Assembly: GCA_020086605.1 (NCBI GenBank)
Contig: JACBWW010000004.1
Coordinates: 7,396,750-7,460,749, forward strand
DNA from: Lanius collurio
Taxonomy: Eukaryota; Chordata; Aves; Passeriformes; Laniidae
Direction of reading: 5' to 3'
Length of the DNA stretch: 64,000 bases
Positions 26,001 through 38,000 of the stretch are shown here, in pieces. Position 1 is the stretch's first letter. Every line of letters begins with the position of its first letter. Made by a program: the position numbers and the translations under genes. Under the pieces are notes generated by a model. The model was not told where the DNA came from and did not search any database. It worked only from the letters and a program-made list of their open reading frames with translations.

Positions 26001-29000
26001 GGAAGAAATGGCAAAAGAGAAATTTGTCATATAAATGAAAAAAGCAAAGCAAACCCACTTATCTATGAAAGGCAGTGTACTCTGCAAGCTTGATGAAATG
26101 AGTGTTAGATTTTTGTATACCATCATTTCATTCAGTACTACTACTGCTTTAGAGTGTTTTAATGAAAGCTGTCCTGTGTAACCAGGATTTTGATATTGCT
26201 TTCAGTATGCAGACTAATTTTTTTTAAATACAAATACCTTTTAAAGTATATTTTAAGTACAAATACTTTCTTTGTAATACAAAAACCTTAAAGCTGTGTT
26301 TACTTTATTGATAGTTGTTCTACTGAAGGAAGTAATGCTAGCAGCATCTTGCAATAAAAGTTGGTTTTTTGCTATTTGAAGCTACTAAAAAAGGGACTAC
26401 TTTGTGCAGGCAAAATATTTTAATTGCAACACTTTTAGTCTACAAAATATTTCTAATGGCAGGGGGAATAAAAGGGTTAACAAGACATTTCTTCAAATGC
26501 TTCTTTTTCTTTCCAAATAGGATTGCTAGACTGCTTTTAAAATAATTTGGCTTCTGATAGGTGTGCAGTTTCAAACATGCTTTGAGAAGTGCTGCTCTAT
26601 TTCGCTTGCTTCTCCTTAAGGGCGACTGCTGCAGTTCTGACTCTTTCTTCAAGTGCTTAGGCTGGCTACATATGTAGAATGGGCAGATTTATGAATTTCA
26701 CAGCTGTTGCAAGCTAAGCTGTAGCCTGGTTTGATAAGCAGAAACAGGTGGGATGTTGAGCAGACAAAAATAAACCCCTTGAGCGCGTTAGCCAGGCTCT
26801 ATAAACCACACTGACACCTCTCTAAACATATGTAATTTGATAACTAAAAAATAGTTAAAAGTTCTTGCAGATGTACTTTAATGGTGCACTTGGCCTCTGT
26901 GTTGGTATCAAAATACAGGAGTGGTCAAAAGACTACTTATATTGCTGCAGACTTGTAGTTTGCAAGTTTTTTTTATAGTTTATGCCAAAGAGAAATTCTG
27001 TACGCTGCAGGGTTTTCTCTTCCCAGTGGAAGAAAAAGGAGGGTACGTCTGTGACTTCCTTATGAGCATTTATGAGCATTGCATGCCTGCTGAAGGGTAA
27101 ACAAAGCTCAAATATTTATGGCTTGATGTTAAAAATTTTTTTGTCCACTGAAATGTGGTATAATAGACACAAGAGGGAGCCATATAGTTTACAGACAGTC
27201 ACAGTGAGCTTGTGTTCCTAAAGAAAATATAGCCAAGTTTGAAGCTTTTTAAAAAGAATATGCAGTGGTCTTTGTGTTTGATTTTCAGGTGCATCTGCAT
27301 GGCTGTTTGTAGTCAGCTACAGAGAAGTTTTTGTGAATAAAAACAAGATATGAAGACAAGGAGTGCACTTAGAGAAGGTGGAAGTGCCCAAACTATTTAC
27401 ATGTTGGACACAATGGGTTTGAAGCAGTGTTGTATCTTTTCCCCAGCTGTAGTAAAGGCTATTACTCCCTGCCTAAATAAAAGACAATTTTATGATAATT
27501 TTAGTTGACTTCTAAAATCTTTGAAGTGGTAAGTCCAAAACCAGCAGACCTTATTAGCTAGTGATAGCTTTTGCTGTGGCTGTATGCAACCAGTGGTACT
27601 CTGTGAGTAAGCAGTATCTGTATGTAGCTGCCTCTCGTGTCCTGGATAAAACACCAGTTTTGCAGGACTGTCCAGGATGGCAGTTTGGCATTGATTTACA
27701 TGGTGTTTTCAGCCTGAAGTCTTTGGACCACTGAGGGGACCACATTGTTTTTCTGAAGAGCACCTGCAAGCTGTTTGAAAAAAAAACAAACAACAAAGCA
27801 ACCAACCAACCCCAAAAAAATGAACCTAAACCAATATGGTTGACATTGTAGTGGACCTCTGCTATTAGGCTGCCTGATCAGGAGGAAGGAAGAAGTGGGT
27901 GATGGCTTCTACAGACAGCTAAAAATAGCTTCATATTTGCAGAGCCTGGTCCTCATGGGGGACTTCACCCCAGTATCTGTTAAAGGAACAACACAGCAGG
28001 GCATAAGCAGTCCAGGAGGTTTGTGGAGAGCTTCCTTACCCAAGCAATGGAGGGGCCAATGAGGAGAGGTGCTATTTCCATTCATGGACCTCATACTTAC
28101 AAGCAAGGAAGGGTTTGTTGAGATGTAAAGGTTGAAGTCAGGCTTGGCTGTAGTGACCATGAGGTGGTGGATTTCAGGATCCTGAGAGGAGGAAGCAGAG
28201 CAAACAGCAAAGTCACAGGGCTGGACTTCAGGAGAGCAGTAGTGGCTGCTTCATGGATCTGCTTTGAAGAGTCCTGTGGCATGTGGCTTTTGGAGAGAAG
28301 AAGGATCCAAAAAAGAAACCATGGTTAGTATTGATAGATCACTTCCTCTGACTTCAGGATCAGTTAATCCCAAAAGCAGGAGGTCAGGCAGGAGTGCCAG
28401 GAGGCCTTCGTGAATCAATGAGGAGCTCCTGGCAAAAACTCAGATGCTAAAAGGAAGCATAGAAAGGGTGAAAGCAGGGACACGTAACCTGGAAGGAATA
28501 TGGAGATATTGTCCAGTCATCCAGGAATGTGGTTAGGAAAGCTAAAGCCCAGAAGTAATTGCATCTTGCAAGGGATATCAAAGGTGACCAAAAGGGTTTC
28601 TGTGTGTATATACATGACAAAAGGAAGACTAGGGAAAATGTGGGCGTGCTGCTGGATGGGCAGGGGACCTGGTGACGCAGAACATGTAAAAGTCTGGGGT
28701 ACCAAATGCCTTCCTTGTCTCAGTCTTTACTAGTAAGACTGGCCTTCAGGAGTGCCAAGTACCAGGATGCCATCCAGAGGTGCCTGGGCATGCTTGAGAA
28801 GTAGGCCTTTGGGAACCCCATGAAGTTCAACAGGACAAAGTGCAAGGTACTGCACCTGCAATGGGGCAACCTGTGCTATCAATACGGCTGTGGGTTGAAG
28901 GAATTGAGAAGAGCCCTGCAGAGATGGACTTTGGAGGTGCTGGTGGATGAGAAGCTCAGCATGAGCTAGCAATGTGTACTTTCAGCTCAGAAAGCCAGTT

Positions 29001-32000
29001 ATACCCTGGGCTGCATCAAAAGCAGCGTGGCCAGCAGGTTGAGAGAGGGGATTCAATCCCTCTGCTCTGGTGAGACCCCACCTGGAGTACTGCACCCACC
29101 TCTGGGGTCTGCAGCATTGGAAGCACATGGACCTATTGGACTAGTTCCAGAGGATGGCCACAGAAATAATCAGAGGGTTTAATCTCCTGTGAGGAAATGC
29201 TGAGTGAGCTGGCCTTGTTCATCCTGGAGAAGAGAAGGCTCCAGGGAGGCCTTATATCAATCAGCCTTTCCATAGCTAAAAGGATGAGAAAGATGGGGAC
29301 CAACTTTTTAGCAGGGCTTGTTGCAAGAGGACAGGAGGTAACGATTTTAAACTAAGAGAAGGTTGATTTAGACTAAGGAAAGCATTTTTTTACAAGAGTG
29401 GTGAAACACTGACATGGGTTGCCCAGAGAGGTTGTACATGCCCTGTTCCTGGAAACATTCAAGGACAGGTTGGATGGGGCTCTGAGCAACCTGATCTAGT
29501 TGAAGATGTTCCTGTTCATCACAGTTAGACTAGATGACCCTTAAAGGTCTTTTCCAATGCAAACTTGGACTCTTGGGGATCTTTGAGTGATCATGATGAT
29601 TGGGAGGCATTCCTGAGGACTGGAAGAAAGCAAATGCCACACCTATCCTCAGGTTAGAAAGATGACTCAGGGAACTACAAACCTTCAGTTTCTGGGAAGG
29701 TGCCATCCAGTGGGAGTTTGACAGGCTGGAGAAATGGGCTGCCAGTTGATGTTTAGCAAGAAGTGCAAAGTCCTACACTTGGAGTGAAATAATCCCATTA
29801 TTATGTTGGGGGACAAACTGAACATGAGCCAGCAATGTGTCCTTGCAGAAAAAAGGGCTAATGGCATCCTGGCTGCATTAGGATTGTTGGCAGCATTTTC
29901 AGAGGTGGTCCTTCTCTATTCAGCACAGGTAAGGCCACACCCAGAGTTCTGTGTCCAGCACTGGGCTCCCCAGTACAAGAGAGATCAGTTTAATTCTAAA
30001 ATACTGAATGAAGAAAGCAAATTCACCTATTTAAGTAACACTTTAGCAAGTAAACTTATTTTCTTTGACTCAGTTTTATATTTCTTTACAAAGTTGATGA
30101 GCAAATGCTAGTGCTTTCTTTTACCTTCTGTCAAGCTACTCTTACTCAAGAAGGCAGAAGCTGCCCCATGAGTCACACTTTTAATTTTTTTTTAATAGTA
30201 TCTCTTCAGTAGAAGTTGTTAATAATTTTTAGGTATTATCTGTAGTCTGGTTTATTGCCAGCATTTTACAGGAACAGTCATACAGTTTTTTGACTAGTGT
30301 TTATTGACATCTGGACACTTTGTGAAAGTGTTGTTGTAGTCCCATTGTGAATACAAGCTTTGCAGTAATCTATCCAAAGATATTTTGATCTGTTTGTGTG
30401 CAGTACTGGACAGAGAACTTAATTTCCTGGAGGCTGTAATCTCTTTTGATCAGATACTAAATTTCATATATTATTCATATAAAATTTGACTAATTGATTT
30501 AGCGTGAATGAAATTCTAAAATCCAGTCATTAGCTATTGGGGACTGGAATATCATTTTAGTTAGGATGTTAAACACATCAAGTTCTAGATTTCAAAATAA
30601 TATTATAGCATCTTTAAAATCTGTTATCATGTGACTCTTCAATATTGGGTATATTAGGTGAGATTTCACATCTCTAGCATAATTTTTACACCAATTTTTG
30701 AAGTTGTGATGATGCTCTCAATATGACGTGCGTTGCTCTTACATTATTTTTCTGTGTTGTTTTTAATCTATCCTATTCCAATAAGCATATGATTTTCCAG
30801 GTCAGCGTGAAGTACAACATCTGGCGTCTCTGTTCTTGGCTTGAAGACACTGCCATTTAACTTTTGTGTGCTAAATGATATTTGAGTTGAATGAAGACAA
30901 CTATACTGTCTTTTAAAACATCTTATTTAAATATTCAGTAGGTGTTTATTATTTTTAGGTTGATATAATAGAGAATATTTTAATGCTTCTGAAGATTTCA
31001 ACCAATATGCAGTCAAAAGCAAATGTATTTGAAACAGGATTTGGTTTTGTTTCTGTACGAGGTAGGTCTTTAGGATTCTCAGTTTTCCTCCCTGCTTGAT
31101 TTATACTCATTGGCATGCCAGTCAAATAGCTTTTTTTCAGAAATTATGTCAGTGACACTGTGAAAAATGAGTGGAAGAAAGATGGCACAGTTGTAAACCC
31201 TGTAAAATCTTTCCCTTTTGTTTACTTGTCTACTATACATGTCACCTTAAAGAGAGATTTTAAATTGCATTGTGTGGGCAGTTACAAAGGTAAAAATAGT
31301 GTTGCTATTTAATTTGCTTTGTCTGGATTTCAATGCCCAAGTTGTTCTCCTTGATAAATAAGAAATCAATAGGCAGTTAATAATGAAATATATTTATGCT
31401 TTTCTGTGTTTCTCCTCTCTGTGAAGGCCAAAATATTGTATTAATTTATTTTGCTGGCAGCAGATTGAAGATTGACAGTATGCTTGTACTGTACCACTTA
31501 GTGTATCTACTGTAAGGTGGTTTAGACTTTGCAAACACGTGCCAAATCCCTGATTTTTGTGTCACTTCTGGTATATCCCACCCCCGGCTCTGCTGACAGT
31601 AACAGTAGATCCTGGGGCTTTGTTGGGCCATTCCTGTGGCTGCCCCTCTCCATGGCAGAAGCAGCTCCAGGCTTTGCTGGGTTGTGTCTGTCCGAGCCAG
31701 GCAGATGAAGAGCTCAAGTCCTTGCGTGGGTGGGAGGTTCTGCTGCCTTCTTCCCCCGTTCCTTCCTTGCCTTCCACAGGAACACGGCGACAGCTCTGGG
31801 CTTTGAGCCAGCCGGACACAGGAGGAGGTGTTTGGCTGTTCAGGCAGCGTTTGCTCCTCAAACAGCTGTTCCCTATCTCCTCCAAGGAAAAGGTGGCAGG
31901 CCATATGGAGGCATCCTGTGGTCCAGATTCAGACGATGGGCACCAGTTGGACCGTGCTGGCCTAGATGGAAATACAGGCACGTCCTACTTGGTGTCTGCT

Positions 32001-35000
32001 ATTTCTTGCAGTCAAAATGATTCAAAGTTGGAGGACAGACAGGATAAAACATATCCTTAATTTTGGATATAGATGTTATCTTTCATCGTACAGACTTTGT
32101 TAAGATCTCCTAATCAGCAGGTTTTAATTTATTTTATATTCTAAATGGATTGAATTCGGCTGTAGTAGCCTAAATGCCTGCTTTCCTCTAGAGAAGCAGG
32201 GATGTACTTCAAAGCGTATATGCCAGCCAGTGCAAAACAAAATTTGTTTCTGCACAGTTTAAACCACATTTGGGAGGAATAATACATTCTCTTGTTAGTA
32301 GTATGGGCTTATAAGACATTTTTTTTGAAGATGGGGTTCTCAACCACTCTCCTGCTTGAGAATGCAGATAAGCATCTCTTTTTACAGCCAATAGAGTGGA
32401 GATAGTTTTTTGTTTGCTTTTCTGTTAGTTGCCTTTATTTTTTAACTGAGTTCCACTTTCTGGGACATTTGAGTCTATCCCCAGAGATGTTGTCTGTGTC
32501 TATTGTGGAAGTCAGTGCCTCAGCAGACATCAGGAGATCATCATGCACTTATAAGTATACTTTCTCATATAAAGTTTGTACTTATTGTGCAGATTTAATA
32601 TTTTTCCTGATATAACAGCAGTTACAAATGTTCCATAAATTTAAAATATTATAACAAGCTAATGTTTCTTAGAGCGGAATACTCAAAGGATGTATTCTTT
32701 AAGCACTGCAAAATTATACAGGGTACTTATCTTTGTTAAAATTAGTAATTTAACTAAATTACAAAGTGGATTATCCTCTTCAGTCAGACCCAATGCTAAT
32801 ACTCCACACAGTAGGACATTGATATGTTGCTAAGTAAACCAAAGTTTATTTTCTTGTACTATTGTTTGAATGAGAGTTGAAGAGGAAATGATAAGTTTTT
32901 AGTTTTGGATGCATGTGCCACTGTAGCCCCAGTACCTCTAGTTACCATGGCCTGTAGAAGCTTGATTATGAGGTGATCATGATCCAAGCTTCCACCTAAG
33001 TGGCTCCTGGTATAATTTATTGGGAAACTTGAGTAGTTGATTCACAGGTAACAAAACTTTGGCCCTACTGCATTATATTAATGCCTGTTAGCAAACTCTT
33101 TGATTGAGGAGTGAGTGGTTGTGAATAGGAATTACTGTTGCTGTCCTTGCAGAGCAGTTTACTTCAGGGTCTCCATCACAGCATTTTATTTGTGATTCAC
33201 CTAATAGTGGAGTTCACTAATAGAGTTGTGGGATGAATTTGTGCATGAGCATAGTGCCTGTGTGTTTCACTAAGCAGAATCATGGAGTATCCAGAGTTGG
33301 AAGGGACACACAGGGTCATCAAAGTCCAGCTCCTGAAATTAACAAGGTAAAATGTTTCCTGAAATGAAAAATGCTCAAGGTAAACTTTGTGCCTCTGGAA
33401 GAGCCTACAGAGTAAATGATATGTTGTGGTATGCAGACATAGACCCTTGCAAGGAAGCTGGGTTTTGTAGCTATCTTACTATACCTGTGTGAATGAAACA
33501 CTGCAGACAACCTATAAATCTAAGGCTGAACATGAACAATAAACTCATATTTTGCAAGGAGATTTACCACAGGAGATAATGGAGCTTGCATGTCTTATGT
33601 TATGCGAGCTGCTTTGGGAGGGCCTCGGGAGGCTGTCTCATTGCAAAACACACCTAATCTCAGCCCAGCTTCTCCTCCTTCAGCCCTTAATGGGGCTGCA
33701 CTCAGCTCTAGGTGATTTTGGGAAAGGACAAGAAAAGGTACAGAAAACTTGGTCACTTATTTAAATGCTGTATCTGAGTGTCTTCTATTTTGGGAAAGAT
33801 AATATTTCAGAATTGTGTATGTATGCACACACATATGCAGAATAAGTAGTATTCTGAAATGGAGCAATCAAGAAGTGGATGTTAAGGAGTCCCTGGCTGT
33901 CTTGCCTCTATTTAAAAAGGAGATGGCGCAGGATTGGAGGCAGGGTACTCAGCTACAGTCAGTTCAGTGTTGTTTCTGTGTACTCTGGCAAACAGTAGCG
34001 TTCATGCTGTATATGAAGTGGGTTGTCAGTCCTTCAGACCTCCTTGAGTTAATAGTTAATGGTTTGAGTTGTCTGTTGTGCCACTGCTGTCTCATTAAGG
34101 AAGAACAATTTTTGCAGGTAGAAGGTACAGAAAAAGGGACCACGCAGTTAAATTCCATTGCACCAGAAGGAGTCATTCCACTTTGCTTCCGCTGCATGAA
34201 TCCCCTAATAGTCTGGAACAGTGCTTTCTTGTGTATATTGGCAGAAAGTAAATAAAAATTGCTGACATAAAGAATTAAGTGAGAATATTATTTAGGTTTA
34301 ATAAGTTTCAATCTTGTAGTACCATTTTTAATATTAAGATTCATTCTATTAGATTTTGCAAAGTAGAATTATCTTATTTCTGTTAGAGAAGTAATATAAC
34401 ATCACAGGTTTGTGGATGTTATTCCTCATGCTTCGTGAATTGGGCTGTTTGAATATTCCAGAGCATGCCTCTGTAGTTATAAACTGTTATTACAAAGTAA
34501 AATAATCTTTGGCTTTGTCGCCTGTCCTGTACAGTGAACTGGCTTCCCTCATTAGATTAGGCAGCATATGTCCAATGGAAAAAGTGAATTCTTGTTTCCC
34601 TGTAGATCACTAGGATCCTCCACTCTGAATTCTTTATTTTACTTAGCTTTAGGGCAGTTAAAGCCTCAGCAGCTCCGCAGAGAGGAGTTTCTCTTCAAGG
34701 CTGCTGCTTCAAAGGATTTCCAGAGCTGGGAAAGGGACAGTAACCAGCAAATGCTGACAGATCTTCCTGCTTCTGGCCCTGAATGTATGTGTGTTTGTGT
34801 TTTTCTACACCTACACATTGGCCTGAAACCATCAAGTAGCATCCACTAAGGCTCATAACGAAATCTTCCCATGTTAATGAGTAGTTGGAAAGAGGGAAGA
34901 ATCTGCAAAGAAGAGGGGGAAAAAATTGTTTGGTCAAAAGCAGCTAACCCTTGGGATTTATGTTCAAAGGAATGAAAGTTAACAAGGTGGAAGCTTAAAG

Positions 35001-38000
35001 TGGTTTTGGCTTTAACTGTTTCAAGCACCCTTAGTGTTTTGGGGGCTGTAAGGGGAATGGAGTGATGGCCTCAATATAATCTGAACACTAGGTATGATGG
35101 TTTCCTGGGATAGAAGTGGAGCTGTCTCCACTTCAATTGGGATAGAACCGGTTTCTGAGAATATTGATTGAAGTATGATTTAGTGATATTGATGCAGTGA
35201 TTGGCCACAACTTTGCCTTGGACTTGTGAGTACTTGAAATAATCTCCTCAAAAGTCCAACTATCTCTTTGTCGACAAATTCAGGAAACCAACAAAAACAA
35301 GTTTGGTTTTTTTTAAACATTTTTTAAGCTATGAATTACAGTGGAATAGTGGATGGATCTGATGATTGATTATCTCAGCTTGGAGTTGGTGTCTTTTTAA
35401 AAAAACCCTAACTTTGATCCCATCTAGTGATTATAGTAATTTTTTTTTTTCTTGGATTATACAAGGGTTAATAACACAAAGGAGTATACTGGTCAATATG
35501 ACTTCACATAAAAATACATCAGCTCTTTTCAAGGCATCTAGTAGTGTAGATGTGAACACAAATTTAAGACTATGTAAACTTTAATTTTTCCTTCTACTCA
35601 TTGTATTGTGCTACAGTAATTGGACTTGTTCTTTGCATCACTTGGTAAACAAGCAAATATTAAGCCAATTTTAATGGAATTTCCCCATCAAGATTAGGAG
35701 CTCTGATAAATGAGCTTTAGCTTTTTGTGATTGAATAGGGAAAAAGGTTACTGTCTCCAGAAGTCTGGCCACTCTGTGACAGGGGGTGAATGCCCCTTGG
35801 CTGGAAAGCAGAAGTGAAGGTTGTGATGGCTTTTTAGCTGGAAGAGCACCCACCTATTTTACATTGCAGCCTTCATGCCATTCAAATGAAACAAGCCCTC
35901 AAAAATGGGAATCCTTTAGCATCTACTTTCTGAGCATCATTACATTGTGATGTCCATCTAAAAGCGTGATGGAGAAATTAATTACGCAGAAGCCTTTATG
36001 GCATGTCAGGAGTGTTGCTTGTTTGTGAGGCATTCAACATCATGAGCCATGAACCCCTGCATACTTCTGCTTCACTGAAAGAGATAAAGTGTTTGGAACT
36101 GTCCTTTTCTTTTTTTTTTTTTTTTCCTTCTCCCCCCACCTCCCCCCTTCCTGTGATTGCCATACTGAGTAACTGGCTTCTAGTCTGATAGTGTTTTAGG
36201 TGACTAGAATAACAGTCTGTCTCTTTCCTCAGTGGCTGCAGACAATCTGGCAGCAATCACTGTTACTTTTTAATATTTCTAGTTATTTTGAGATATCCTC
36301 CAAATGTCTCAAAGGAGGCTTGGAACAGTGAAGAGGAAAAAAACGGGTTTTTTTGATTCATTTTTTTTTTTTAGGAATAGCAGCATCAGGACGAAAATGA
36401 AATTCAGCATGCCACTATTTGTTTTTGCAGTGGTCATCACCCTGATTGCCAGCTCTGACAATATTTTCACAGAAAGGGTAACGAAATAGATGGTATTTGT
36501 TCTTTATAATAACTCTTTCAGTAGAATGTCAGGACCTGCATCTAAATGAATATATTCACATTTTCATGTTCCCATTTTTTATTTAAAGCTTCCCCTCCCA
36601 ACTTTCTGAAACTACTTCATACAGACTTGGTAAGTTAAAATTAGGGTTCATATAGTGGGTAATGTCACATTTGAAAGCTAATCTGTAGAGACCTAGCTGC
36701 GTGAACCTGTAAAAGCTAGATCTGATTTTTTTTACGTATTAAGTGTTTGTTTAGTTTAAATATGTCTGTATCTTTTTTGAGCCGTCTGAGCAATTTGCAT
36801 GCTATGCAGCAGTCATCTTCTATACTTTATTAAATATCTGTCAATTATAAATATCAAGGTTTTACATTAATGTCAAGATAGTACATCAAAAATTCATGGA
36901 ATATGTGACTTTTTTCAAGGGTATTTAATACTTAATGCATTTGTGTCATTTTTCTTTCTAGATATATTGACAGGTTTTATTAAGTGTTTGTTAGGGAGAT
37001 TTCATTTTTACCAAGGGACTATAAAGAGAAGCTGCATACTAAATCAAATTTTTAATCAGAATATTGTTCTTTTTTGTGTGTCTTCAGATTCTTGTAATCT
37101 GTAGGGTTTTAAAGTTACATAGTAAAATAGACCAAGTCAGAAATCTAACATGATCGAATATACTGACGTATCTTAACTTTAAAAGAGCTACTAGAATATT
37201 GTACCATGGAATATTATAAATATGGTAATTACATATGCTGGGATTTTATTCTGCCCTATGTCTTTTAAAGACCATATATTTTGTCCTTTATTGTAATTTA
37301 CTAGTGGTTTTATGGGAATATGTCTGGATGGTGTCCACATAGGGGCAGTCCCAAAGTTTCACAGAGGTACAAATGGGGAGGGTGACAGAGCATTTAGTGA
37401 CATCCAGGATCTTTTCCCCATGAGTTGGGTGTTCAGGTCGGCTGTTACAGGGGGACTGCTTGAGTGAAATGAACAGTTGATCTCCCTGCGATCCACTGAT
37501 GTAATACATGTTTCCTATGGAGAGGACAATGACAACATGTATATATCTTGCATCCTGTGGTTATTTGCTCCAAGTTCGGGTTGAGGCTGTTGGCTGATGC
37601 TCCTGGAATGGAATGTGGGCTGGAACTGGGTGCAGGGGCTGTAGCAGTCGCTTTTTGTCTGTTGAGCCCCTGCAGTGTCTGTGATGCCTTTTTACTTCCA
37701 GTGCATGATGACCATAATCATTCTTACCCTTGGAAAAACAGCATGTTCCGCTAAAAGCTGCTGTTTGAGGGGCAGGAGGAGAGCAGAAGAGAACAGAGGG
37801 GACAGACATGGGTGTTAGCGTTCCCGGGGCCTTTCTCCTGCGATGAACAGGTCGGACCCCACTCGGCCGGCTTGCTCACACTGCCGGTGCGCTGTCCAGC
37901 GCGGGGTTTGGGGCTGCCGGAGGCNNNNNNNNNNNNNNNNNNNNNNNNNNNNNNNNNNNNNNNNNNNNNNNNNNNNNNNNNNNNNNNNNNNNNNNNNNNN

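Noticed and set aside
29803..30000. 102-codon frame with DKLNMSQQC and WAPQYKRD motifs as a cellular gene
   Set aside because: These are CR1 reverse transcriptase C-terminal motifs, so this is transposon remnant.
31557..32060. 167-codon + frame and overlapping - frames in the GC-rich block as a possible gene
   Set aside because: Several frames on both strands are open together, which GC-rich sequence produces by chance. There is no domain, no codon periodicity I can see and no splice sites.
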